From Flavisolibacter longurius (GTDB lineage: Bacteria > Bacteroidota > Bacteroidia > Chitinophagales > Chitinophagaceae), in the NCBI GenBank assembly GCA_014163555.1, contig JACJGO010000001.1:124001-188000 (forward strand): a DNA stretch of 64,000 bases, written 5' to 3'. The position numbers were made by a program, and so were the translations under genes. The notes below the pieces were generated by a model that saw only the letters and a program-made list of their open reading frames with translations, did not search any database and was not told the DNA's origin. The stretch's first letter is position 1. Each line of letters begins with the position of its first letter. Below are positions 18,344 through 26,699 of this stretch, piece by piece.

Positions 18344-19770
18344 TAATTACCCAATAACTCTTTTACCGGTTCTACCAGTGCGTCAATATCACCGGCGCCG
18401 GCCATCACAATCACTTCTCCAAACTCCTTGTTCAGGTGTTCGGCATGGTCCTTCATCCACTGCAGCATTTCCTCCTTCGATAAAACCTGCTTGTCGGTCC
18501 TGTCTACTTTTTCCAGGATCATCTCGCTGCTCACGCCTTCCATGGGCAATTCTCTCGCCGGGTAAATGGGCAATAGAATCACCCTGTCGGCAATGGAAAG
18601 CACCTCGGCAAATCCATCGGCGAAGTCGCGGGTTCTCGAGTATAAATGCGGCTGAAAGATGACGGTCACCACTCTTTGCGGAAACAAAGTCCTGATACTC
18701 GAGAGCAAAGCTCTTAACTCCTCGGGATGATGCGCATAATCATCGACCAACACCGGTTGCACAAAGGTGCTTCCGCTGATATTTTTCGGTGGAATGATGT
18801 ATTCAAACCGACGCTTCACTCCTTTAAAGTCAGCCAGGGCCGCTTTGATCTTTTCACCATCAATGTCAAGCGCATCGGCTACGGCAATGGCCGCTACCGC
18901 GTTTTCTACATTGTGCATGCCGCCTATACGAAGGCTGCAACCTTCAATAATCCGTTCCTTCAGGTGCACATCAAAACGATAACCGCCGTCTTCTATTTTA
19001 ATATTGGCCGCAAAAATATCGGCCGCATCATTTTGCAGGCTATAGGTCCATCGCCGGGCCACACCGGTTTCTTTTAAGCGGGCAAGTCCAAACTTGCCAA
19101 TCAGCAAACCGCCTTCTTTTACGTTGCTACCAAACTCCACGTAGGTATCCTGCAAGGTTTTTTCATCGCCATAAATGTCGAGATGATCGGCATCCATAGC
19201 GGTGATGATGGCGATATCAGGCTGTAATTTCAAAAAGCTCCGGTCGTATTCATCTGCTTCAATCACACTCATATTGTTCTCGCTGCTCCAGAAATTGGTA
19301 CCGTAGTTTGTGGCAATGCCGCCTAAAAAAGCATTGCAGCCATAACCGCTATGACGAAGCAGGTGTGCTGTCATGGTGGTGATGGTTGTTTTGCCGTGCG
19401 TGCCGCCAATGCAGATATTGAACGAATGCTCACTGATACTCTGCAACACATCACTGCGCTTCACAACCGGGTAACCATTTGTTTGGTAATACACCAATTC
19501 AGCCTGGTCTTTCGGCACAGCAGGCGTATATACAACCAGCGCCACTTCTTTCGGAATGGCATTAACATCTTCTGTATAATGAATCGCCATTCCCTCTTTT
19601 GCCAATTCTTTCGTCAGCGCCGTTTCGGTTTTATCATACCCACTAACCTGAACGCCCAGCGAATGGAAATAGCGGGCAAGGGCACTCATGCCTATACCAC
19701 CTATTCCTATAAAATAAACATGCTTTGAAGCAGCGTTTACAATGTCCTTTATGTTTACAATCGCCTTCAT
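18343..19770 (-). CDS. murC: UDP-N-acetylmuramate-L-alanine ligase
   Basis: ATP-dependent ligase that adds L-Ala to UDP-MurNAc in the cytoplasm, the first amino acid of the stem peptide. 475 residues, normal length. N-terminal Rossmann domain with YFIGIGGIGMSALARYF at about 19-35, P-loop GGTHGKTTITTM near 121-132, central-domain EADEYDRSFL near 172, and C-terminal ligase domain with VDDYAHHPEEL near 343, the MurC signature. Starts 7 bases after the murG stop, indicating tight coupling. Confidence 0.97.
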   Translation of the reverse strand: MKAIVNIKDIVNAASKHVYFIGIGGIGMSALARYFHSLGVQVSGYDKTETALTKELAKEGMAIHYTEDVNAIPKEVALVVYTPAVPKDQAELVYYQTNGYPVVKRSDVLQSISEHSFNICIGGTHGKTTITTMTAHLLRHSGYGCNAFLGGIATNYGTNFWSSENNMSVIEADEYDRSFLKLQPDIAIITAMDADHLDIYGDEKTLQDTYVEFGSNVKEGGLLIGKFGLARLKETGVARRWTYSLQNDAADIFAANIKIEDGGYRFDVHLKERIIEGCSLRIGGMHNVENAVAAIAVADALDIDGEKIKAALADFKGVKRRFEYIIPPKNISGSTFVQPVLVDDYAHHPEELRALLSSIRTLFPQRVVTVIFQPHLYSRTRDFADGFAEVLSIADRVILLPIYPARELPMEGVSSEMILEKVDRTDKQVLSKEEMLQWMKDHAEHLNKEFGEVIVMAGAGDIDALVEPVKELLGN

Positions 19771-19777
19771 CCAGCAG

Positions 19778-20878
19778 TTAGTTACGTCCTATTGTTTTTA
19801 AAATCTCCCCGGCTACTCTTTCATCTGCATCACTTACGCCCAAACCGGCTATATTATTTTTTAGATCTGCTTGTTTTTTTTCGTCGCCTGCCAGCACAAT
19901 GATGGCAGGTAGCACTTTCTCTTTCGCTTCACTGTCTTTAACCATCAGGGCTGCGCCTTTTGAAACCAGGTGCTGCGCATTCACCGTTTGGTGGTCTTCC
20001 GCTGCAAAGGGATAAGGAACAAAAAGCACCGGCTTTTTTACCAGACAGAGTTCGGCAATGGCCATGGCACCTGCCCGTGAGATCACGATGTCTGCAGCGG
20101 CATAGGCTTGCTGCATGTTCGTGATAAAGTCGCCAACCCAGATTCCTTCTTTTCCTTCCGCAAGAGACTTCCATTTGGAAGCATCTGTTTTTCCTGTTTG
20201 CCAGATCAGTTGCAGGCCAGCACCCAGGAGCTGCTCCAATCCCGCCGCAATGGCTTCGTTAATGGACCGGGCGCCTAAACTGCCGCCTACCACCAGCACC
20301 GTTTTTTTACCGGGCCGCAAGTTAAAAAAGCGAAGGGCATCTTCCCTGTTGGCCGTTGTCACATTGACAATGTCCGGCCGAACGGGGTTTCCAGTTATCA
20401 CAATTTTTTCCTGCGGAAAAAACTGGTTCATCCCATCACTGGCCACGAAAATCTTTGTAGCCTTTTTACCCAGCAACATGTTCGATTTTCCCGCGAAAGA
20501 ATTGCTTTCGTGAATAAACGAAGGCACTCCTTTTGCCTGTGCATACCGCAGCACGGGGAACGAAGAATAACCGCCAACGCCAACCACCGCATCGGGTTGA
20601 AAGCGATTGAAAATTCCCCGCACCTGCAAAAAACTTTTTACAAGCTTGAGTGGCAAACCCAGATTTTTTATCAAAGAACTCCGGTTGAATCCTGCGATGT
20701 CCAACCCTTCTATTTTATAGCCTGCCTGTGGTACTTTTTCCATCTCCATTTTTCCCTTCGCTCCTACAAACAGCACTTCAATAGAACTGTCCGCCTTTTT
20801 CAACGCATTAGCAATGGCAATGGCCGGAAATATATGTCCACCGGTTCCGCCTCCTGCCATGATGATTCGTTTTGCCAT
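19778..20878 (-). CDS. murG: UDP-GlcNAc:undecaprenyl-PP-MurNAc-pentapeptide GlcNAc transferase
   Basis: Peripheral membrane glycosyltransferase (family GT28) that turns lipid I into lipid II. 366 residues. N-terminal loop AGGGTGGHIFPAIAIA at about 8-23 is the hallmark that binds lipid I phosphate; VGVGGYSSFP near 99; TGNPVRPDI near 160; VVGGSLGARSINEA near 197; and the donor-binding ISRAGAMAIAEL segment near 273 with PYPFAAEDHQTVNA after it. Located between ftsW and murC, as in most dcw clusters. Confidence 0.97.
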   Translation of the reverse strand: MAKRIIMAGGGTGGHIFPAIAIANALKKADSSIEVLFVGAKGKMEMEKVPQAGYKIEGLDIAGFNRSSLIKNLGLPLKLVKSFLQVRGIFNRFQPDAVVGVGGYSSFPVLRYAQAKGVPSFIHESNSFAGKSNMLLGKKATKIFVASDGMNQFFPQEKIVITGNPVRPDIVNVTTANREDALRFFNLRPGKKTVLVVGGSLGARSINEAIAAGLEQLLGAGLQLIWQTGKTDASKWKSLAEGKEGIWVGDFITNMQQAYAAADIVISRAGAMAIAELCLVKKPVLFVPYPFAAEDHQTVNAQHLVSKGAALMVKDSEAKEKVLPAIIVLAGDEKKQADLKNNIAGLGVSDADERVAGEILKTIGRN

Positions 20879-20903
20879 GCTGTTGTTTTCTTCTCTTTAC
20901 GAG

Positions 20904-20957
20904 GACATGCCAAGAGCATGTCCCTACGGAATCGGACACGCCACGGCGTATCCCTAC
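20904..20957. repeat. Bipartite palindromic repeat, ftsW-murG spacer
   Basis: GACATGC-n5-GCATGTC-CCTAC at 20904-20927, then GACACGCC-AC-GGCGTATC-CCTAC at 20935-20957 (one mismatch in the second arm). It is the same two-part element as at 18279-18343 with a shorter internal spacer (7 against 18 bases). The final CCCTAC supplies the ftsW stop codon TAG (20954-20956, minus strand). Confidence 0.85.
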
Positions 20958-22357
20958 GCGACTACCGGTTTTTGATTTTTGTTCTCCACCTCTGCCACAG
21001 TCTCATCCTCAACTTCGTCCTCTTCTTCCTCATCCACTTCGTCACCATCAATTTCATTGTACTCTTTGTTGGCCTCGGCCGCTTCCTGCGCTTTCTTTCC
21101 TTCTAGTTGTTCTACGTTACGGGCCACACTTAAAATGATCCCGATGGACAAACACGTAAACAGGAAGCTGCTTCCACCCATACTCACCAGCGGCAGCGTA
21201 ACTCCCGTAACCGGGAACAGGTTCACATTCACTGCCATGTTGGCCATCGCCTGTATCACCAGCGTAAAGCTGAGACCGAGCGCCAGGAAAGCCCCAAAGG
21301 CAAACGGACATTTTTGAAACAACCGGATGCTCCTGTATAGGAACACCAGGTAAATAAATATGATAAAAGCACCACCGATCAAACCGTATTCTTCAATCAG
21401 CGTCGCATAGATATAATCGTTATAGGCCTGCGGCAGAAAATTCGGCGCTTCGCCGTTGCCGGGACCTTCACCCAGTAAGCCGCCACGGGCAATGGCGATT
21501 TTGGCCTGGTTTACCTGGTAATGATCATCGTCAGCCGCATCTGTCGAGCCGTACATGAAATTCTCCACGCGGCCGATCCAGGTATTCACCCGAGCCGTGA
21601 GTTTGGAAGAAGCTTCTTTTTTTACGGCCGTTGTGCCGGCCGCCAGTTCTTCTTCGGCATCGCCGGATTTGTGCTTAATCACCGCTGCCATGATCAGCAA
21701 CGAAACCGGGATCATGGCGCAACCGATGGTCAGCAAAATATGTTTGGTGCTTACACGCCCAATGAACATCAGCAGCAGGCAGCTTGCTCCCAGGAGCAGC
21801 GCAGTGGATAGGTTGGCCGGCGCAATGAGCATACAGATAATCCCAACGGGGATGATAACAGGAAGAAACCCTTTTTTGAAATCCTTGATCTTGGCCTGCT
21901 TGCGGCTTAAGGTGCGGGCCAGGAACATGAACAGGGCCAGCTTAGCAAGGTCGGAGGTCTGCATGGTAAGATTGATGATGGGCAGACGAATCCACCGGCT
22001 TCCTTCGTTCATAGTCACCCCGAAAAACAATGTATAAAGTAGCAAAGGAATGGACAGGAGAAACAGGATCTTGGCCACCCTTGAATACAGCGAATAATTG
22101 ACGCGGTGGGCAAAATAGATGATGACAAAACCAATGGCAATAAAAGCGATCTGCTTGAACAGGTAGACCTCGGTATTGCCCTTGTACATTTTATAGGCCA
22201 GTGAACTGGTGGCACTGTACACCACCAACAGCGACATCAGCCCAAGCAGAAGTACCAGGGCCCAGATCACCCGGTCGCCCTGCGTTTTTTGCAGCAGCGC
22301 TTTGCCCTTAAAGTTCTGGGCGATATCGGTGAATTTTATGTCTTGCTGTTCGTTCAT
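20954..22357 (-). CDS. ftsW: Lipid II polymerase FtsW (SEDS family)
   Basis: 467 residues with about ten membrane helices between 28 and 425. SEDS peptidoglycan glycosyltransferase of the septum, working with the FtsI transpeptidase encoded upstream. Diagnostic pieces: NEGSRWIRLP near 125, QTSDLAKLALF near 142, GLLGEGPGNGEAP near 293 and LPLVSMGGSS near 392. The large extracytoplasmic loop at about 215-290 is longer than in E. coli. The cytoplasmic C-terminus is a strongly acidic tail (about 30 residues, mostly Glu and Asp, EEEEDEVEDE). The stop codon lies inside a palindromic repeat. Confidence 0.96.
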   Translation of the reverse strand: MNEQQDIKFTDIAQNFKGKALLQKTQGDRVIWALVLLLGLMSLLVVYSATSSLAYKMYKGNTEVYLFKQIAFIAIGFVIIYFAHRVNYSLYSRVAKILFLLSIPLLLYTLFFGVTMNEGSRWIRLPIINLTMQTSDLAKLALFMFLARTLSRKQAKIKDFKKGFLPVIIPVGIICMLIAPANLSTALLLGASCLLLMFIGRVSTKHILLTIGCAMIPVSLLIMAAVIKHKSGDAEEELAAGTTAVKKEASSKLTARVNTWIGRVENFMYGSTDAADDDHYQVNQAKIAIARGGLLGEGPGNGEAPNFLPQAYNDYIYATLIEEYGLIGGAFIIFIYLVFLYRSIRLFQKCPFAFGAFLALGLSFTLVIQAMANMAVNVNLFPVTGVTLPLVSMGGSSFLFTCLSIGIILSVARNVEQLEGKKAQEAAEANKEYNEIDGDEVDEEEEDEVEDETVAEVENKNQKPVVA

Positions 22358-22375
22358 TTTTCACTAACCGTTTGC

Positions 22376-22442
22376 AGTTAACAGTTCACTGTTTACCGTT
22401 GAGAAACTCAACTGTAAACTGGAAACTGTAAACAGAGAACTA
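22376..22442. repeat. ftsW-murD spacer with reiterated AACTGTAAACTG word
   Basis: Five or more imperfect copies of a word near AACTGTAAAC, in direct and inverted orientation, fill the spacer. The murD stop (TAG on the minus strand, 22440-22442) is the first triplet of the array. Confidence 0.75.
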
Positions 22443-23777
22443 TAAACTTTTTACTGCGTCTTTAAATTGCTTGCCCCTGTCTTCGTAATTTTTAAAGAGG
22501 TCGAAGGAAGCGCAGGCTGGGCTCAGCAATACCACATCGCCAGGTGCCGCTAGGCTGAAAGAAGCCTGCACAGCCGCTTCGGCATTGGCTGTATCTACCA
22601 GCTTTACCACACCATCAAACGCCTCATGTATCTTGCTATTGTCTGTTCCCATACAAACAATTGCTTTTACTTTTTCTTCCACCAAATCTTTAATCAAAGA
22701 GTAGTCATTTCCTTTATCCACGCCACCCAGGATCAGGATCGTTGGCTTGGTCATGCTCTCCAGTGCATACCAGGTTGAGTTCACATTGGTGGCTTTGCTG
22801 TCGTTCACAAACTCCACGCCTCTTACCGTAGCCACAGGCTCCATGCGGTGTTCAAGGTTTTCGAAGGTTTGCACGGCTTCGCGGATCTTGTTTTTCCGGA
22901 TGTCCATTGTGGCACCGGCAATGCTTGCTGCCATGGTGTTGTATTGGTTATGCTTTCCTTTTAATGCAAAGTCATAAACGCTCATGCTTTGCTCTTCCGA
23001 ACCAGCTTTGATGTGCAGATTATCCTGCTGAATGTAACCGCCTTGAGACACTTTCTGCTTCATACTCATTGGTAATTGAATTGAGTGAATTGGGTTTCGT
23101 TCCATGTACCGGGTGATGACCTCATCATCCTGGTTATAAATAAAATAATCGTTCGTTGTTTGGGCCATCGTAATGCGAAACTTGCTCCGGATATAATTCT
23201 CAAACTTGTAGTCGTAGCGGTCGAGGTGGTCTTCGGTGATATTCAACAACACCGCCACATCGGGCCGGAACGTTACAATGTCATCCAGTTGAAAAGAGCT
23301 GATCTCTGCTACGTACAGCGGCTTGGGATCTTCCGCTACCTGTTTGGCAAAGGAGTAACCGATGTTCCCCACCAGTGCACAATCCAGCCCTGCTTCTTTG
23401 CAGATGTGATACGTAAGTGCTGTGGTGGTACTCTTACCGTTGCTGCCTGTGATGGCAATGATCTTGCTCTCACCTTTGTGCCGGTACGCCAGCTCAATCT
23501 CGCTGATTACAGGAATGTTTTTCTGCCGCAGCTTTTGTATCCAGTTGTTCTTTTCCGGTATGCCCGGACTTTTCACCACTTCATCAGCCTGCAGCAGCGT
23601 TGCTTCGTCAATGCTTCCTTCCACGAAAAGAATTCCTGCGCTCTTTATTTCATTACGATACCCGTCTTTCAAAGAACCTTCATCCATCAGTACCACATCA
23701 TAGCCTTCCTTTTTTGCGAGGAGGGCAGCGCCTACGCCACTTTCGCCTCCACCTAAAATCACCAGTTTTCGTTTCAT
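22440..23777 (-). CDS. murD: UDP-N-acetylmuramoyl-L-alanine-D-glutamate ligase
   Basis: Cytoplasmic Mur ligase that adds D-Glu. 445 residues. N-terminal ILGGGESGVGAALLAKKEG at about 6-24, KSPGIPEKN near 69 (typical of MurD), P-loop GSNGKSTTTALT near 110, ITEDHLDRY near 180, GVDKGNDY near 345 and LLSPACASFDLFKNYEDRG near 415, the MurD C-terminal signature. The gene lies between mraY and ftsW in the conserved order. Confidence 0.97.
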   Translation of the reverse strand: MKRKLVILGGGESGVGAALLAKKEGYDVVLMDEGSLKDGYRNEIKSAGILFVEGSIDEATLLQADEVVKSPGIPEKNNWIQKLRQKNIPVISEIELAYRHKGESKIIAITGSNGKSTTTALTYHICKEAGLDCALVGNIGYSFAKQVAEDPKPLYVAEISSFQLDDIVTFRPDVAVLLNITEDHLDRYDYKFENYIRSKFRITMAQTTNDYFIYNQDDEVITRYMERNPIHSIQLPMSMKQKVSQGGYIQQDNLHIKAGSEEQSMSVYDFALKGKHNQYNTMAASIAGATMDIRKNKIREAVQTFENLEHRMEPVATVRGVEFVNDSKATNVNSTWYALESMTKPTILILGGVDKGNDYSLIKDLVEEKVKAIVCMGTDNSKIHEAFDGVVKLVDTANAEAAVQASFSLAAPGDVVLLSPACASFDLFKNYEDRGKQFKDAVKSL

Positions 23778-23868
23778 CGGTCAAGGGTGGTTTGGTTCTT
23801 CATACATATTCCCATTTTCAATCGGTTCACCAGTTTTTCGATAGGTCCTCTTTATGGTGGTTTTTCGC

Positions 23869-25146
23869 TTATCGTATCTTCAGAGTTACAATGGAAAGGA
23901 TGGCACATAGGATGGTGATGATCCAAAACCTTGTTACAATCTTTGCTTCATGATACCCTTTCTTTTGATAATGGTGATGCAGCGGGCTCATTAAAAGAAT
24001 CCGTCTTCCTTCACCATATTTTCGTTTTGTGTATTTGAAATAGGCAACCTGCGTTACCACGCTGAGGTTCTCCGCCAGGAAAACACCGCAGATCAGTGGT
24101 ATCAATAATTCTTTGTGAATGATAAACGCCAGCGCAGCGATGATACCACCCAGTGTCAGGCTTCCCGTATCGCCCATGAACACTTGCGCCGGATATGAAT
24201 TGTACCACAGAAAACCCACACAGGCCCCCACCAGCGCCCCAATAAAAATGGACAGTTCACCAAGGTTGGGGATGTACATGATATTGAGATAATCGGCAAT
24301 CAGCAAGCTGCCGCTGGCATAAGCAAACACACCAAACGTAGCGCAGATGACAGCCGATGTTCCCGTTGCCAGGCCATCCAACCCATCGGTAATGTTGGCA
24401 CCGTTGGAAACGGCGGTCACTATAAAGATGGTTACCAGGATGTAGAGAATCCAGGTGTAGTCACGCCAGGATTCGGGCAACAGTTTCGAATAGTTGAACT
24501 CGTGATTTTTTACAAACGGAATGGTGGTTACAAAGGATTTTGCATCTACAAAGTTGCGCTGCTTACCGTTGATAAAGGTCTTGTGAACAGGCACACTGGA
24601 TTCAGACGGATTGCCGGTATACTCACGCCAGATCTTTACATTTGGATTGAAGTAAAGCGTGGCGCCCACAACAATCCCTAGCATAACCTGCCCGAAAATT
24701 TTGAACTTACCGGCCAGCCCATCATCATCGCCTTTTTTATACGGAATGCCTTTTTGCTGCGCAATGCGTTTGGCCCGGATTTTAAAATAGTCATCCAGGA
24801 AACCGATAGCACCGAGCCAGATGGTACAAAAGATCATCAGCCTTACATACACTTTTGTAAGGTCTGCTAACAATATTGTTGGGATCAGGATAGCGGCAAT
24901 GATGATAAGACCTCCCATGGTTGGCGTGCCTTTCTTTTGCTGCTCACCCGCCAACCCTAAATCGCGGACGCTTTCACCAATCTGCGCCTTCTGCAACAGG
25001 CGGATCAGCTTTTTGCCATAGATCAGGCTTATAAACAAAGAAAACAGGATGGCTATCAGAACACGGGAGGTAATGAACTGCAACAGTCCCATCCCCGGGA
25101 ACCGAATCCCTTCCGCCTGTAACCATTCTGTGATGTGATAAAGCAT
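23869..25146 (-). CDS. mraY: Phospho-N-acetylmuramoyl-pentapeptide transferase
   Basis: Integral membrane enzyme that makes lipid I from UDP-MurNAc-pentapeptide and undecaprenyl phosphate. 425 residues against about 360 in E. coli. Key parts: KKGTPTMGG near 71, [13 protein letters not shown] near 117 (catalytic Asp pair), [10 protein letters not shown] near 250, [10 protein letters not shown] near 324 and [11 protein letters not shown] near 393. The extra length is a periplasmic-side insert at about 165-235 ([16 protein letters not shown] and following), a feature shared with other Bacteroidota MraY as far as I know. The order murE-mraY-murD is conserved. Confidence 0.97.
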   Translation of the reverse strand: MLYHITEWLQAEGIRFPGMGLLQFITSRVLIAILFSLFISLIYGKKLIRLLQKAQIGESVRDLGLAGEQQKKGTPTMGGLIIIAAILIPTILLADLTKVYVRLMIFCTIWLGAIGFLDDYFKIRAKRIAQQKGIPYKKGDDDGLAGKFKIFGQVMLGIVVGATLYFNPNVKIWREYTGNPSESSVPVHKTFINGKQRNFVDAKSFVTTIPFVKNHEFNYSKLLPESWRDYTWILYILVTIFIVTAVSNGANITDGLDGLATGTSAVICATFGVFAYASGSLLIADYLNIMYIPNLGELSIFIGALVGACVGFLWYNSYPAQVFMGDTGSLTLGGIIAALAFIIHKELLIPLICGVFLAENLSVVTQVAYFKYTKRKYGEGRRILLMSPLHHHYQKKGYHEAKIVTRFWIITILCAILSIVTLKIR

Positions 25147-25167
25147 TTACGTTTCTTTCTTTTTTGT

Positions 25168-25235
25168 ATTTGAGCTATGAGCTTCGAGCTTTGAGCCTTT
25201 TCTGCTCGTAGCGCATTGCTCATGGCTCGCCGCTA
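25168..25235. repeat. mraY-murE spacer with reiterated GAGCTATGAGC word
   Basis: Copies of a word near GAGCTTTGAGC/GAGCTATGAGC and its complement (GCTCATGGCTC) occur in both orientations. The array again begins at the stop codon of the upstream gene, murE (TAG, 25233-25235 on the minus strand). Confidence 0.7.
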
Positions 25236-26699
25236 CTTTCCTAATAATTCAAACATTTCCTGCACCACTTCCTTGTCGTCGAAATGATGCTTCACGCCGT
25301 TGATCTCCTGGTATTTTTCGTGGCCTTTGCCTGCCACCAGTACAATATCTTCGGGCCCCGCCATGGTGATAGCTGTTTTAATAGCCTGCTTGCGATCGGC
25401 AATGGAGACAAACTTTCTGCGGGCCGAAACCGGCAGGCCTTCTTCCATATCAGCCAGTATCTGCATGGGGTCTTCCGTACGCGGATTGTCGCTGGTGAAG
25501 ATTACCTTATCACTGTGCTCACAGGCCACCTCTCCCATCACAGGCCGCTTGGTTTTGTCCCTGTCACCGCCGCAGCCTACCACAGTAATCACCTGCTCGG
25601 TTCCCTGCCGCAACTTTTTGATGGTGGCCAAAACATTAATAAGCGCATCCGGCGTGTGTGCATAATCCACAATGGCAATCACCTTTTCTTTTGGCGATAC
25701 GCTGTAATCAAACCGCCCTTCGGCACCGGTTATATTGCTCAGGAATTGCAACACTTCCTGCTTGTTTTCGCCCAGTGAGACCGCTGCCCCATATACGGCC
25801 AGAAGGTTGTATGCATTGAATTCACCAATCAGCCGAAAATGCACTTCCTGCTCATTGATGGTCATCACCAGGCCCTCCAGGCTGTTTTCCAGGATTTTAC
25901 CTTTGAAATCGGCTACCGTACGCAAGCTGTACGTAAGCTTTTTCGCTGCCGTGTTCTGCAACATCACTGCACCGCGTTTGTCGTCGATGTTGGTGATGGC
26001 AAACGCATGGGCGGAAAGGCCATCAAAGAATCCTTTCTTTGCCTTTATATATTCGTCAAAGGTTTTATGATAATCCAGGTGATCATGGGTAATGTTGCTG
26101 AACAGGGCGCCGGCAAACTCGAGGCCTGCAATCCGACGCTGATGCACGGCATGCGAGCTGACTTCCATAAATGCATACTCACAGCCTTCCTCCACCATCT
26201 GCTTCAGCAGTTCGTTCAGGCTAACCGCATCCGGTGTGGTATGCGTTGACGGCACAACCCTTCCGGCAATCATATTTTCTACTGTACTGATCAACCCGCA
26301 TTGATAACCAAGCGCATTGAACAATTTATAGAGCAGCGTGGCAATGGTTGTTTTACCATTGGTGCCGGTAACGCCTACCAGTTTCAGCCTAGAAGAAGGC
26401 TGGCCATAAAAATTATGCGCCAGTATCCCTGCCGCTTCGGCACTGCTGGCTGTTTGCACATAGGTGATACCATCACGCATTTGTGTCGGCACTTCTTCAC
26501 ACACAATCGCTACAGCCCCCAGTTCTATGGCCTTATCAATATACAGGTGACCATCCGCTGCCGCGCCTCTCACAGCCACGAACACACTCCGGTGTGACAC
26601 CTTTCGGCTGTCAATCTGCACACCGCTCACCACCACATCGGTTGTTCCCGATATGGCCACCATCTGCACCTTGTATAATATGTCAGCAAGCGTTTTCAC
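25233..26699 (-). CDS. murE: UDP-MurNAc-tripeptide synthetase, meso-diaminopimelate-adding
   Basis: 488 residues, a normal MurE. P-loop GVTGTNGKTTIATLLYKL near 110, ITHDHLDYHKTF near 206 with the following LKxK-type Lys (YIKAKKGFF) that is carbamylated in this family, and AHTPDAL near 346. The specificity loop reads FTSDNPRTEDP near 405: DNPR is the signature of meso-diaminopimelate-specific MurE enzymes, so the peptidoglycan of this organism should be of the A1-gamma type. Zero-base junction with ftsI: the murE start directly follows the ftsI stop. Confidence 0.97.
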   Translation of the reverse strand: MKTLADILYKVQMVAISGTTDVVVSGVQIDSRKVSHRSVFVAVRGAAADGHLYIDKAIELGAVAIVCEEVPTQMRDGITYVQTASSAEAAGILAHNFYGQPSSRLKLVGVTGTNGKTTIATLLYKLFNALGYQCGLISTVENMIAGRVVPSTHTTPDAVSLNELLKQMVEEGCEYAFMEVSSHAVHQRRIAGLEFAGALFSNITHDHLDYHKTFDEYIKAKKGFFDGLSAHAFAITNIDDKRGAVMLQNTAAKKLTYSLRTVADFKGKILENSLEGLVMTINEQEVHFRLIGEFNAYNLLAVYGAAVSLGENKQEVLQFLSNITGAEGRFDYSVSPKEKVIAIVDYAHTPDALINVLATIKKLRQGTEQVITVVGCGGDRDKTKRPVMGEVACEHSDKVIFTSDNPRTEDPMQILADMEEGLPVSARRKFVSIADRKQAIKTAITMAGPEDIVLVAGKGHEKYQEINGVKHHFDDKEVVQEMFELLGK

